DNA of 7,755 bases, taken from contig CAIMFE010000082.1 in assembly GCA_903840235.1 (NCBI GenBank), positions 1-7,755 on the forward strand. The letters are read 5' to 3'. Below the pieces are notes generated by a model. It was given only the letters and a program-made list of their open reading frames with translations, was not told the origin of the DNA and searched no databases. Both the position numbers and the translations under genes were made by a program. This document shows, piece after piece, positions 1 to 5,813 of the stretch. The stretch's first letter is position 1. Each line of letters begins with the position of its first letter. The stretch comes from an uncultured Opitutia bacterium. Lineage in GTDB: Bacteria; Verrucomicrobiota; Verrucomicrobiia; Opitutales; UBA953.

Positions 1-534
1 CACCGTGGAATCGCCCATTTGGCCGTCTAATTCTTGCTTGGATACCAGTGCAGCTACGGAGTCGATGACGATCACATCCACAGCGCCGGAACGAATTAAT
101 GTTTCGGCGATGTTAAGAGCGTCTTCACCGGATTCAGGCTGAGAGACTAAAAGATTATCTAAATCAACGCCGACAACTTTGGAGTAGCGTGGATCGAGGG
201 CGTGTTCGACGTCTACGAAAACCGCGTTACCACCTTGGCGTTGGATTTCGGCGATGATGGAAAGACAGAGGGTGGTTTTACCGGAAGACTCTGGTCCGAA
301 GATTTCGACAATACGACCGCGGGGCAGTCCGCCTACGCCGAGGGCGAGGTCGATAGCCACTGAGCCGGTTGAGACCGTTGATACTTGCATCTTGGTTGCG
401 TCACCCATGCGCATCAGGGTGCCGTCGCCGTACTGTTTGTTGATTGCTGAGAGGGCGAGATCGAGGGTCTTGCGCTCGGAGGATTGAACGGCCGCTTTTT
501 CTTTGGCGGTGGAGTCGGTCTTAGTAGTAGACAT
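1..534 (-). CDS. recA: RecA recombinase, N-terminal part (gene runs off the left edge)
   Basis: RecA forms an ATP-dependent filament on single-stranded DNA, catalyses strand exchange in homologous recombination and triggers LexA self-cleavage in the SOS response. The visible 178 codons cover the N-terminal helix and the first half of the ATPase core. The Walker A motif GPESSGKTT is at residues 80-88. The FVDVEHALDP segment (105-115) carries the catalytic Glu at 110. SQPESGE is at 131-137, and the Walker B strand VIVIDS is at 154-159, followed by SVAALV. The last codons (DGQMGDSTV) lead into DNA-binding loop 1, which lies outside the window, as does the stop. The start is the ATG at 534, giving MSTTKTDS; the first ~20 residues are a variable polar tail, normal for the family. 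There is no Shine-Dalgarno sequence before it (CTAATTAACCCT). A LexA-like palindrome lies 55 nt upstream. Identification is secure. Confidence 0.98.
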   Translation of the reverse strand, partial: MSTTKTDSTAKEKAAVQSSERKTLDLALSAINKQYGDGTLMRMGDATKMQVSTVSTGSVAIDLALGVGGLPRGRIVEIFGPESSGKTTLCLSIIAEIQRQGGNAVFVDVEHALDPRYSKVVGVDLDNLLVSQPESGEDALNIAETLIRSGAVDVIVIDSVAALVSKQELDGQMGDSTV

Positions 535-589
535 AGGGTTAATTAGATTGGGCTACGGTGAGACTATTTTGGCTGATGGCAAGCAAAAA

Positions 590-603
590 TGAACATTTGT
601 TCA
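590..603 (-). promoter_or_regulatory. Probable LexA (SOS) operator upstream of recA
   Basis: TGAACATTTGTTCA has perfect palindromic arms: TGAAC and GTTCA around four A/T bases. It lies in the 99-bp gap between the carboxypeptidase stop and recA, 55 nt before the recA ATG. GAAC-N4-GTTC is the form of the Bacillus-type LexA box, and recA is the classic LexA target, so SOS control is the natural reading. Directly upstream on the recA strand is an A/T-rich stretch with a possible -10 hexamer TATAGT (608 to 603) abutting the palindrome; I see no convincing -35. Binding by LexA is inferred, since no lexA gene is in the window. Confidence 0.7.
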
Positions 604-633
604 CTATATTATTTTACCTAGGCAAATCTGGGG

Positions 634-1635
634 TTAGAACGTAAATAAAGCCTCTAACCAGCCTTTTCCCCCTGTTTTTTCCTCGGAATCGGACTTCTTC
701 GGCCCTGGCGGAGTCGTACTTTTAACTTTGGGTGCTTCGCGATGAGTTAGGGTGAGAAGCTTCGCTTTTTCAGCTTCATATAGCGCCAGTTTGTTGAATC
801 CCTTGGTCATGAGTTTGGCTGCAATCTGATCGCGTACCCGTTGGGCTATTTTGGCACCGCTGGGGCTATCGCAACCGAGTACGACGGCGATGACGCGGTG
901 GTTATTATTGCGAGCGGTGGTGACGATTGAGGCGTTGGCTGCGACGGTCCACCCGGTTTTAAATCCATCGCACCCAGGATAGGAATTTAGCAGATGGTTG
1001 TGGTTCGTCAGTTGAGTGGATTTCAGTCCCGGCCGAAAATTAAATTCTTTGCACGAGCTAAAAGTAAAAGCGTCTTTCAGGGTGGTTAACTGTAAGCAGA
1101 GTTTCGCTAAGTCACGCGCGGTGGTGGTGTCATGGGGTCCCGCTCCATAGGTGAGCCCGTGTGGAGAAACGAAGCGAGTGTTTGTCATGCCTAGTTCTTT
1201 GGCTCGAGTGTTCATTCGCTCGACGAATTCTTTGACGGTCGGTGCGCGGGTGAGTGCTAGTGCAACGGCTGCATCGTTGGCTGAACGGAGCATTAAAGCA
1301 TATAATAAATCTTTTACGGTAAACTCTTCGTCGGCGGCCAACCAAACTTGTGATCCGCCCGTTTGGGCTGCCTCTTTATTTATTTTAACGAGTGAATTGA
1401 GATTCAATTGCTGATTGCGGGTATCTTCCAAAATTAAAAGAAGCGTCATTAACTTGGTGACGCTCGCTGGGTGACCTAGGCGATCGGCAGTGGATTCAGA
1501 TAAAACCATCCCCGTATCAGCATCCACACAGATGGTGCCATCAAAGGTAGCGCCGACTTCCGAATATTTATCTTCACCGGCCCATCCTGTATTAAAACAA
1601 AAAAACAGGAGGCTCGTGACAAGGAGTCGGTGCAC
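634..1635 (-). CDS. Secreted D-alanyl-D-alanine carboxypeptidase (peptidase S11, PBP5-like)
   Basis: A serine peptidase of the low-molecular-weight penicillin-binding protein group, which trims the terminal D-Ala from peptidoglycan pentapeptides outside the cytoplasmic membrane. A signal peptide is visible (residues 1-19, hydrophobic core LLVTSLLFF, cleavage probably after GWAG). All three active-site motifs are present in order: S58-V-T-K61 within HPASVTK, S118-A-N120 within RSANDAA, and K226-T-G228 within DGFKTGWT. The protein is 333 aa; E. coli DacA is about 400. What is missing is the C-terminal beta-rich domain. Instead there is a Lys/Pro/Ser-rich tail (about 295-325) ending in WLEALFTF. 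The start is a GTG at 1635, the only start codon between an in-frame TGA (1656-1654) and the signal peptide; no Shine-Dalgarno precedes it. It lies upstream of recA on the same strand and is divergent from the phosphatase gene, with 58 bp between them. Readthrough into recA is possible, as no terminator is visible. Confidence 0.93.
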   Translation of the reverse strand: MHRLLVTSLLFFCFNTGWAGEDKYSEVGATFDGTICVDADTGMVLSESTADRLGHPASVTKLMTLLLILEDTRNQQLNLNSLVKINKEAAQTGGSQVWLAADEEFTVKDLLYALMLRSANDAAVALALTRAPTVKEFVERMNTRAKELGMTNTRFVSPHGLTYGAGPHDTTTARDLAKLCLQLTTLKDAFTFSSCKEFNFRPGLKSTQLTNHNHLLNSYPGCDGFKTGWTVAANASIVTTARNNNHRVIAVVLGCDSPSGAKIAQRVRDQIAAKLMTKGFNKLALYEAEKAKLLTLTHREAPKVKSTTPPGPKKSDSEEKTGGKGWLEALFTF

Positions 1636-1693
1636 GGTTTTATTGCTTGCGACTCAGGAGTTTTCGGCAAGACCAATTCTTGATAAATTGTTA

Positions 1694-2170
1694 ATGAAAA
1701 TATTTTTACTAAGACATGCCCATGCCGAGCCAGGAGAGATCGATTCGCATCGTCCGCTGTCTTCGAAAGGAAAGAAGCAAATAATGGGAATGCCTGCAAA
1801 ATACTTACATAAGGTTTGGAAAGAAGTTTTAGTCGCGGAACACGGTCCATACCTGCGCGCGACCCAGACTGCCCAGTTGCTCAAAAAATCCGGTAAGCGT
1901 CTCGCCCTTAAGAAATTATCGGGAATTTTGCCTGATGATAATTATCGCCGTACTGCATTGATGTTGGCCAAAACGACCAAGCCTCGATTTTTAGTTGGTC
2001 ATAATCCGCATCTCACCGGGTTGGTGGGCTTATTGTTGGGATTACGAGCGGGCGAGGAGGGGGTGCGTTTTCGCAAGGCAGGAATAATGGCCCTCGAAAG
2101 ATTAACTTTGCCGACGGATGGACACCCTTACGGTCGTTGGAGATTACTCTGGTATGTCATTCCCGATTAA
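1694..2170 (+). CDS. sixA: SixA-like phosphohistidine phosphatase (histidine phosphatase superfamily)
   Basis: A 158-aa cytosolic protein of the histidine phosphatase (phosphoglycerate mutase-like) superfamily, the size of E. coli SixA (161 aa). SixA removes phosphate from histidine in phosphotransfer proteins. The N-terminal phosphate-binding motif reads LLRHAHAEPG, with R7 and the nucleophile H8. Arg55 lies in PYLRATQTA, the usual second arginine, and the second histidine is H103 in LVGHNPHL. In most relatives the segment before R55 reads SPxxRA; here it is HGPYLRA. The start is the ATG at 1694, where the family's first strand begins (MKIFLLRH). The frame is open back to 1490, but that stretch is antisense to the carboxypeptidase gene and has no family similarity. 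No Shine-Dalgarno is visible. The TonB-type gene follows 54 nt downstream on the same strand. The target phosphoprotein cannot be told from this window. Confidence 0.88.
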   Translation: MKIFLLRHAHAEPGEIDSHRPLSSKGKKQIMGMPAKYLHKVWKEVLVAEHGPYLRATQTAQLLKKSGKRLALKKLSGILPDDNYRRTALMLAKTTKPRFLVGHNPHLTGLVGLLLGLRAGEEGVRFRKAGIMALERLTLPTDGHPYGRWRLLWYVIPD

Positions 2171-2224
2171 AAAATCACAAGGTTCTGGGCTGACTTACGC
2201 CGTTCATCGCTTTAACCATTGAGC

Positions 2225-2791
2225 ATGTCGACGCGCCATCGCTTCATTTGGATTATTGTAGGAGCGACGCATCTTGCGCTGATGGCTGGCTTGGTGGTGA
2301 GTGATCAAGGTGTGTTCGGTAATCAACGTAAGCTGCCGGAAAATTTCGTGACCGTATCATTGGTTAATGAAATAAACCCAGAACCCGTTTCAAGGGATTC
2401 GCAGGCCACTTCAAAGTCCACCGAAAATTTATCTTCAGCGCACTCAGCTTCAGTAGAAACTAAAATTAGTTTACCTGTGGATGCTGCCGTGATGGCGGCG
2501 GTGCGCCCCCAATCATCTGTTTATACTGCTCCGGTTTTTTTAGTTAGGGAGAGCCCTCTGTATCCGGTGGAAGCATTAAGTGAAGGTCGCCAGGGTAAAG
2601 TAGTCGTAAAAGTTTTTATTTCAGCGCAAGGCAAAGTGGAATCGACGCAGATTTTAGAAAGCTCGGGTTCGCCGGTTTTAGATAAAGCTGCGGAGTTGGC
2701 TGCGAGTTCATCGCAGTTTAATCCAGCCGAACGCGATCGCCAGCCCATCAGTGCCGAGGCCACCGCTACATATCGGTTTGAATTACGTTAA
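2225..2791 (+). CDS. TonB/TolA-family protein with one N-terminal membrane anchor
   Basis: A 188-aa protein with a short basic N-terminus, one hydrophobic segment (about residues 7-26), a Ser/Thr-rich periplasmic linker (about 50-98) and a TonB C-terminal domain (about 104-187). The domain shows the usual landmarks: SPLYPVEAL (110-118), G-K-VVVKVFIS (124-133), G-KVES (136-140), SSGSPVLDKAA (147-157) and FNPA (165-168). Such proteins carry the energy of the inner-membrane ExbB/ExbD motor to outer-membrane receptors, or act as TolA-like linkers. The linker here is short and not rich in Pro-Lys or Pro-Glu repeats as in classical TonB. No exbB, exbD or receptor gene is adjacent, so its partner is unknown. 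The ATG at 2225 is preferred; a TTG two codons earlier is also possible. No Shine-Dalgarno is seen. Its stop codon overlaps that of the convergent hydrolase gene. Confidence 0.82.
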   Translation: MSTRHRFIWIIVGATHLALMAGLVVSDQGVFGNQRKLPENFVTVSLVNEINPEPVSRDSQATSKSTENLSSAHSASVETKISLPVDAAVMAAVRPQSSVYTAPVFLVRESPLYPVEALSEGRQGKVVVKVFISAQGKVESTQILESSGSPVLDKAAELAASSSQFNPAERDRQPISAEATATYRFELR

Positions 2792-3837
2792 TTAACTTTC
2801 TGATAATTTTTATCTTCACCGAGAAGAAGATTTTTGAGGTGGGTCCAGTCTGATGCGTTGACCTGACGATCCATAATCACATCGGCAACATCTGATCCAG
2901 GATAGGACTTATCTTTTTTGCCATAATAGACCGACCAAAGAGAGCGCGCACTATCGGGGAGCATCGCGAAGCGGATATCACCAATGAGAATTCCAGATTC
3001 CTTAATACTGTAGGCATTCCAGCCCTGCGTGAAGCGTGTGAAGTCGGTAACCATCTTTTCGCCATCCGAGCCTTGGGGTGGATTGCCAGCGCTGTTGAGA
3101 GTCCAGGCCAGTCGCTTTTCACCGGGGGCGATGAGGGTGTCGGTAAAGGGCATCACTCTGACGGCGGCTACTTGCCATTGACCTTCGTGCAACCAAACGC
3201 CGCGCCACAGAATAAGATTTGAAATGGTTGGTTTAACCGCGAGTCGTTCTGGCGTAATTTTTTGTTGGGACAACCAAACGCGCAGAGATTTTTCCGCGCA
3301 CGCATGCTGATAAATGCCTAGTCCAGCATAACTACAAAACCAAATTAAACCCATGGCCGCGATTTTTTTGGAGGATTTAACGAGAGCGATAATCGTTAAA
3401 ACTAATAAGGGGAGAGTCGCAAAAATATCTACAATCGGTAGGCAGTCCCACGCGTAGCGTATTTCATTAAAGGGCCATAGGAGCATGGTGCCATAACTCG
3501 TACAACCATCGCAGAGCAGGTGAGTGAGTGTGCCTGCCAATGCTGGAATAATTAATTCCCGCCAATTGATTCCTGGTTTGTTAATCCATTTAAAAAACCA
3601 AGCGGTAAATCCCGCACAGACGACGGCCCAGATGGGCATGAAAGAAAAACTATGAGTGAAGTGTCGATGCCAGCGAAAAGAAGCTAAGGGATCGTCGACG
3701 CTGCGGATGAACACATCAATGTCGGGAATCTCCGCGGCCAGAAATGCGGCGACGGCAGCCGCAGGCAAAGACCCGCCCTTGCGGGCAACGACGACGCCAG
3801 CAGAAAGTCCCAGGACTGCGTGGGTGAGGTTGTCCAT
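2788..3837 (-). CDS. YdjM-family inner-membrane putative metal-dependent hydrolase
   Basis: A 349-aa membrane protein of the YdjM/DUF457 family, annotated as inner-membrane metal-dependent hydrolases of unknown substrate. The family signature is clear: MDNLTHAVLG at the N-terminus (H6), EIPDIDVF (D39, D41), WHRHFTHS (H57, H59, H62) and GTLTHLLCDGCTSYGT (H106, D110). These His/Asp residues are the expected metal ligands. Hydrophobic segments lie at about 8-38, 66-84, 95-109, 138-154 and 160-175. The C-terminal half (about 185-349) is more polar, with a conserved-looking LILWRGVW stretch. The start chosen is the ATG at 3837, which gives the family's usual MDxLTH beginning; an in-frame ATG at 3909 would add 24 residues unlike the family. 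No Shine-Dalgarno is visible. The gene is convergent with the TonB-type gene and divergent from the epimerase gene. E. coli ydjM is SOS-controlled, but I see no LexA-like palindrome here. Confidence 0.85.
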   Translation of the reverse strand: MDNLTHAVLGLSAGVVVARKGGSLPAAAVAAFLAAEIPDIDVFIRSVDDPLASFRWHRHFTHSFSFMPIWAVVCAGFTAWFFKWINKPGINWRELIIPALAGTLTHLLCDGCTSYGTMLLWPFNEIRYAWDCLPIVDIFATLPLLVLTIIALVKSSKKIAAMGLIWFCSYAGLGIYQHACAEKSLRVWLSQQKITPERLAVKPTISNLILWRGVWLHEGQWQVAAVRVMPFTDTLIAPGEKRLAWTLNSAGNPPQGSDGEKMVTDFTRFTQGWNAYSIKESGILIGDIRFAMLPDSARSLWSVYYGKKDKSYPGSDVADVIMDRQVNASDWTHLKNLLLGEDKNYQKVN

Positions 3838-3899
3838 GACATCATCTAAATTACATCGTGAGTAAAAGCGAAGCGACACTTTTAAAAATATGCGAAAAC

Positions 3900-3927
3900 T
3901 TGACCCCATAGTGTGGGTAAATAGAGT
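3900..3927 (+). promoter_or_regulatory. Possible sigma70-type promoter for the epimerase-thuA unit
   Basis: In the divergent gap before the epimerase, TTGACC (3900-3905) and TAGAGT (3922-3927) are spaced by 16 bp and match the -35 and -10 consensus at 5/6 and 4/6 positions. Transcription would start near 3934, giving a leader of only about 10 nt before the ATG at 3944. This is a weak call made by eye; the very short leader fits the absence of a Shine-Dalgarno sequence but could also argue against it. Confidence 0.3.
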
Positions 3928-3943
3928 CGACGTCTCTTACCCC

Positions 3944-4798
3944 ATGCGATTCGGCATTAATACATTCTTATACACTTCTCCTTTTACCGATAAAGAAGTG
4001 AAACTCTTTAAACGTTTCAAAAAATGGGGTTTTGATACCGTTGAAATCGCGATTGAAAGTCCTGACCACATTAATCCCGCATTCATCAAGAACGCCGCGG
4101 AGAAAGCCGGAATCCACATCGGAGCGGTTTGTGCAGCGATGGGTCCTGGTCGAGATTTTCGGGGCAGCGTCAAAAACCAAAAAACTGCGATGGTTTATTT
4201 GATGGCTCTTATTGATCAGGCGGTAGCTTTAAATTCCCCGAGAGTCATTGGACCGATTTACTCCGTGGTTGGGCTGACGGGTGCGCATGATGAAAAAACC
4301 AAAGCACACCATTTTAAGTTAGTCGTTCAAAATTTGAAAAAGTTAGCTCGTTACGCGGAACAACGAAAAATTGAATTATGCATCGAGCCACTCAATCGCT
4401 TTGAAACCGATTTTCTGAATACTGTAGACCAAGGATTAAAATTAATTAAGGCCGTCGGATCCAAATATGTAAAATTACACCTCGATACTTTCCATATGAA
4501 TATTGAGGAGAAAAATCAGGCTGCCGCTATTCTTAAAGTGGGTAAGCATTTAGGACACTTTCATGCCTGCGGTACCGATCGCGGCATTCCCGGGGAAGAC
4601 TCTTTAGATTGGAAGCCCATCGTTGCCGCTCTCAAAAAAGTAGGCTATCGTGGCGATGTGGTTATCGAATCCTTTACGCCTGATGTTAAAGTGATTGCTC
4701 GCGCTGCCGCTATTTGGCGAACCATCGTCGCCAGAAAAGACGATATCCCTGTTAAGGGCCTGAAAAATCTTCACCGATTTTTTGGTCGAACAAAATAG
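3944..4798 (+). CDS. TIM-barrel sugar 3-epimerase (D-tagatose/D-psicose 3-epimerase-like)
   Basis: A 284-aa cytosolic protein of the xylose isomerase-like TIM-barrel family, close in layout to D-tagatose and D-psicose 3-epimerases (about 290 aa), which invert C3 of free ketoses with a divalent metal. The metal and catalytic residues are all present: E148 in CIEPLNRFE, D181 in HLDTFHMNIEE, H207 in GHFHACGTDRG with R213, and E242 in VIESFTP. DTFHMNIEE and the DRG-PG stretch are hallmarks of the subfamily. Where many relatives have HANDNDRG this protein has HACGTDRG, which may affect substrate preference. The ATG at 3944 begins the first strand (MRFGINTFLY); the frame is open for 18 more codons upstream, but these lie over the probable promoter and look non-homologous. 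No Shine-Dalgarno is visible. The thuA-like gene starts 4 nt after the stop, so the two are probably translated from one mRNA. The substrate is not known. Confidence 0.87.
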   Translation: MRFGINTFLYTSPFTDKEVKLFKRFKKWGFDTVEIAIESPDHINPAFIKNAAEKAGIHIGAVCAAMGPGRDFRGSVKNQKTAMVYLMALIDQAVALNSPRVIGPIYSVVGLTGAHDEKTKAHHFKLVVQNLKKLARYAEQRKIELCIEPLNRFETDFLNTVDQGLKLIKAVGSKYVKLHLDTFHMNIEEKNQAAAILKVGKHLGHFHACGTDRGIPGEDSLDWKPIVAALKKVGYRGDVVIESFTPDVKVIARAAAIWRTIVARKDDIPVKGLKNLHRFFGRTK

Positions 4799-4802
4799 TT
4801 TT

Positions 4803-5753
4803 GTGCGGCGATTTCTCTTCATTGTTTTCGTTGCACTCACTTCGGTGGGGTGGGCGGCGGACAAGAGAAATGTTTTAATGATCGCAGGGCTACCGAGCCA
4901 CGGTCCTGGCGAACATGAACATAATGCAGGCATCCAACTCCTTGCCGCCGGTTTAAAACAAGCGGTACCCGATTTAGTTAATGTTAGTTTTTCGCTTAAC
5001 GGGGAATGGCCATCCGATGAACAAATCGCTGCGGCAGATACGATTGTGATTTATTCTGACGGAGGTGGAAAACATCCTGCGCTTCCACATCTCGCTCAAC
5101 TCGCCACCAAGATGTCAGCCGGTTGTGGATTTGTTTGTCTTCATTATGCGGTCGAACCCGCTTATGCCCGAGCTGGCTGGCTGAGTGTTGATGGCAAGCC
5201 AGTGAGCCCGCCGCCCGCCGCACGGTCATCTGTAGGTAAGGGAGCCAAAGAATTCAAAGAGTGGCTCGGTGGTTATTTCGAAGCTTATTATTCTGTTAAT
5301 CCACATTGGACGGCAGATTTTAAATCATTACCCGATCACCCCATCAGTCGCGGAGTGAAAGCGTTTAGTTCCAGAGATGAGTGGTATTTTCATATCCGCT
5401 TTAAAGATAAGATGGAGGACGTAACGCCCATTCTTATCTCCAACGTCCCCACCGAAATTATTAGTTCTCAGGATGGACCCTATGTCGGCAATCCTGATGT
5501 TCGCAGAGAGGTGTTAGAAGAGAAGAGGCCCCAGATTGTTGCGTGGGCGGTGAATAGAAATGATGGCGGCAGAGGTTTCGGCTTTTGTGGCGGACATTAT
5601 CATTCTGGTTGGGCCAACGATAATCAGCGCATGTTAGTTCTTAATGCGATTCTCTGGACAGCAAAGGCCGAGGTTCCGACTGGTGGCGTAATCACCAAAT
5701 TTTCGGAGGACGCACTCAGGGCGAACCAAGACACGAAGCCAGCTCGTAAATAA
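4803..5753 (+). CDS. Secreted ThuA-domain protein (class I amidotransferase-like fold)
   Basis: A 316-aa protein with a clear signal peptide (residues 1-19: RR, hydrophobic FLFIVFVALTSV, cleavage near GWAA). The mature part is a ThuA domain, named from rhizobial trehalose utilisation genes and related in fold to class I glutamine amidotransferases; its enzymatic role is poorly defined. Landmarks are the first strand NVLMIAG with PSHGPGEHEHNAG (31-43), YSDGGGKHP (84-92), FVCLHYAVE (110-118), WLGGYFE (154-160), NPHWTADFKSLPDHPISRGV (166-185), DEWYFHIRF (192-200) and GFGFCGGHYHSGW (258-270). It resembles the Verrucomicrobia/Planctomycetes type. An extra segment lies at about 119-150, between HYAVE and the GGYFE strand. 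The GTG at 4803 is chosen because the signal peptide begins there, 4 nt after the epimerase stop. A TTG at 4782 would add seven residues and overlap the epimerase gene. Probable role: processing an oxidised sugar or glycoside in the periplasm, inferred from context only. Confidence 0.85.
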   Translation: MRRFLFIVFVALTSVGWAADKRNVLMIAGLPSHGPGEHEHNAGIQLLAAGLKQAVPDLVNVSFSLNGEWPSDEQIAAADTIVIYSDGGGKHPALPHLAQLATKMSAGCGFVCLHYAVEPAYARAGWLSVDGKPVSPPPAARSSVGKGAKEFKEWLGGYFEAYYSVNPHWTADFKSLPDHPISRGVKAFSSRDEWYFHIRFKDKMEDVTPILISNVPTEIISSQDGPYVGNPDVRREVLEEKRPQIVAWAVNRNDGGRGFGFCGGHYHSGWANDNQRMLVLNAILWTAKAEVPTGGVITKFSEDALRANQDTKPARK

Positions 5754-5813
5754 TCTTTTTAGAAAATGACGATGGTCGTTTGACCTATGCACCGGGCTGG
5801 CAATTCTATGTCT

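Noticed and set aside
1130..1414. Overlapping open frames of 71-87 codons on both strands inside the carboxypeptidase gene
   Set aside because: They are shadows of the well-supported S11 gene, with no recognisable domains or start signals; the same holds for the other short frames inside recA, the YdjM-like gene, the epimerase, the thuA-like gene, the SDR gene and the E2 gene.
1490..1693. Upstream extension of the phosphatase reading frame by 68 codons
   Set aside because: It is antisense to the 5' end of the carboxypeptidase gene, has no family similarity, and the conserved RHA motif sits right after the ATG at 1694.
3838..3909. Longer start for the YdjM-like gene at 3909
   Set aside because: The added 24 residues are unlike the family, whose members begin MDxLTH; it would also run through the intergenic region shared with the epimerase gene.
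3838..3943. Search for a LexA-like box before the YdjM-family gene, since ydjM is SOS-controlled in E. coli
   Set aside because: No GAAC-N4-GTTC or TGTTC-N4-GAACA arrangement is present in this gap on either strand.
5774..5785. Short palindrome GGTC-GTTT-GACC in the gap before the SDR gene
   Set aside because: Four-base arms are common by chance, no regulator gene is nearby, and it lacks flanking symmetry.
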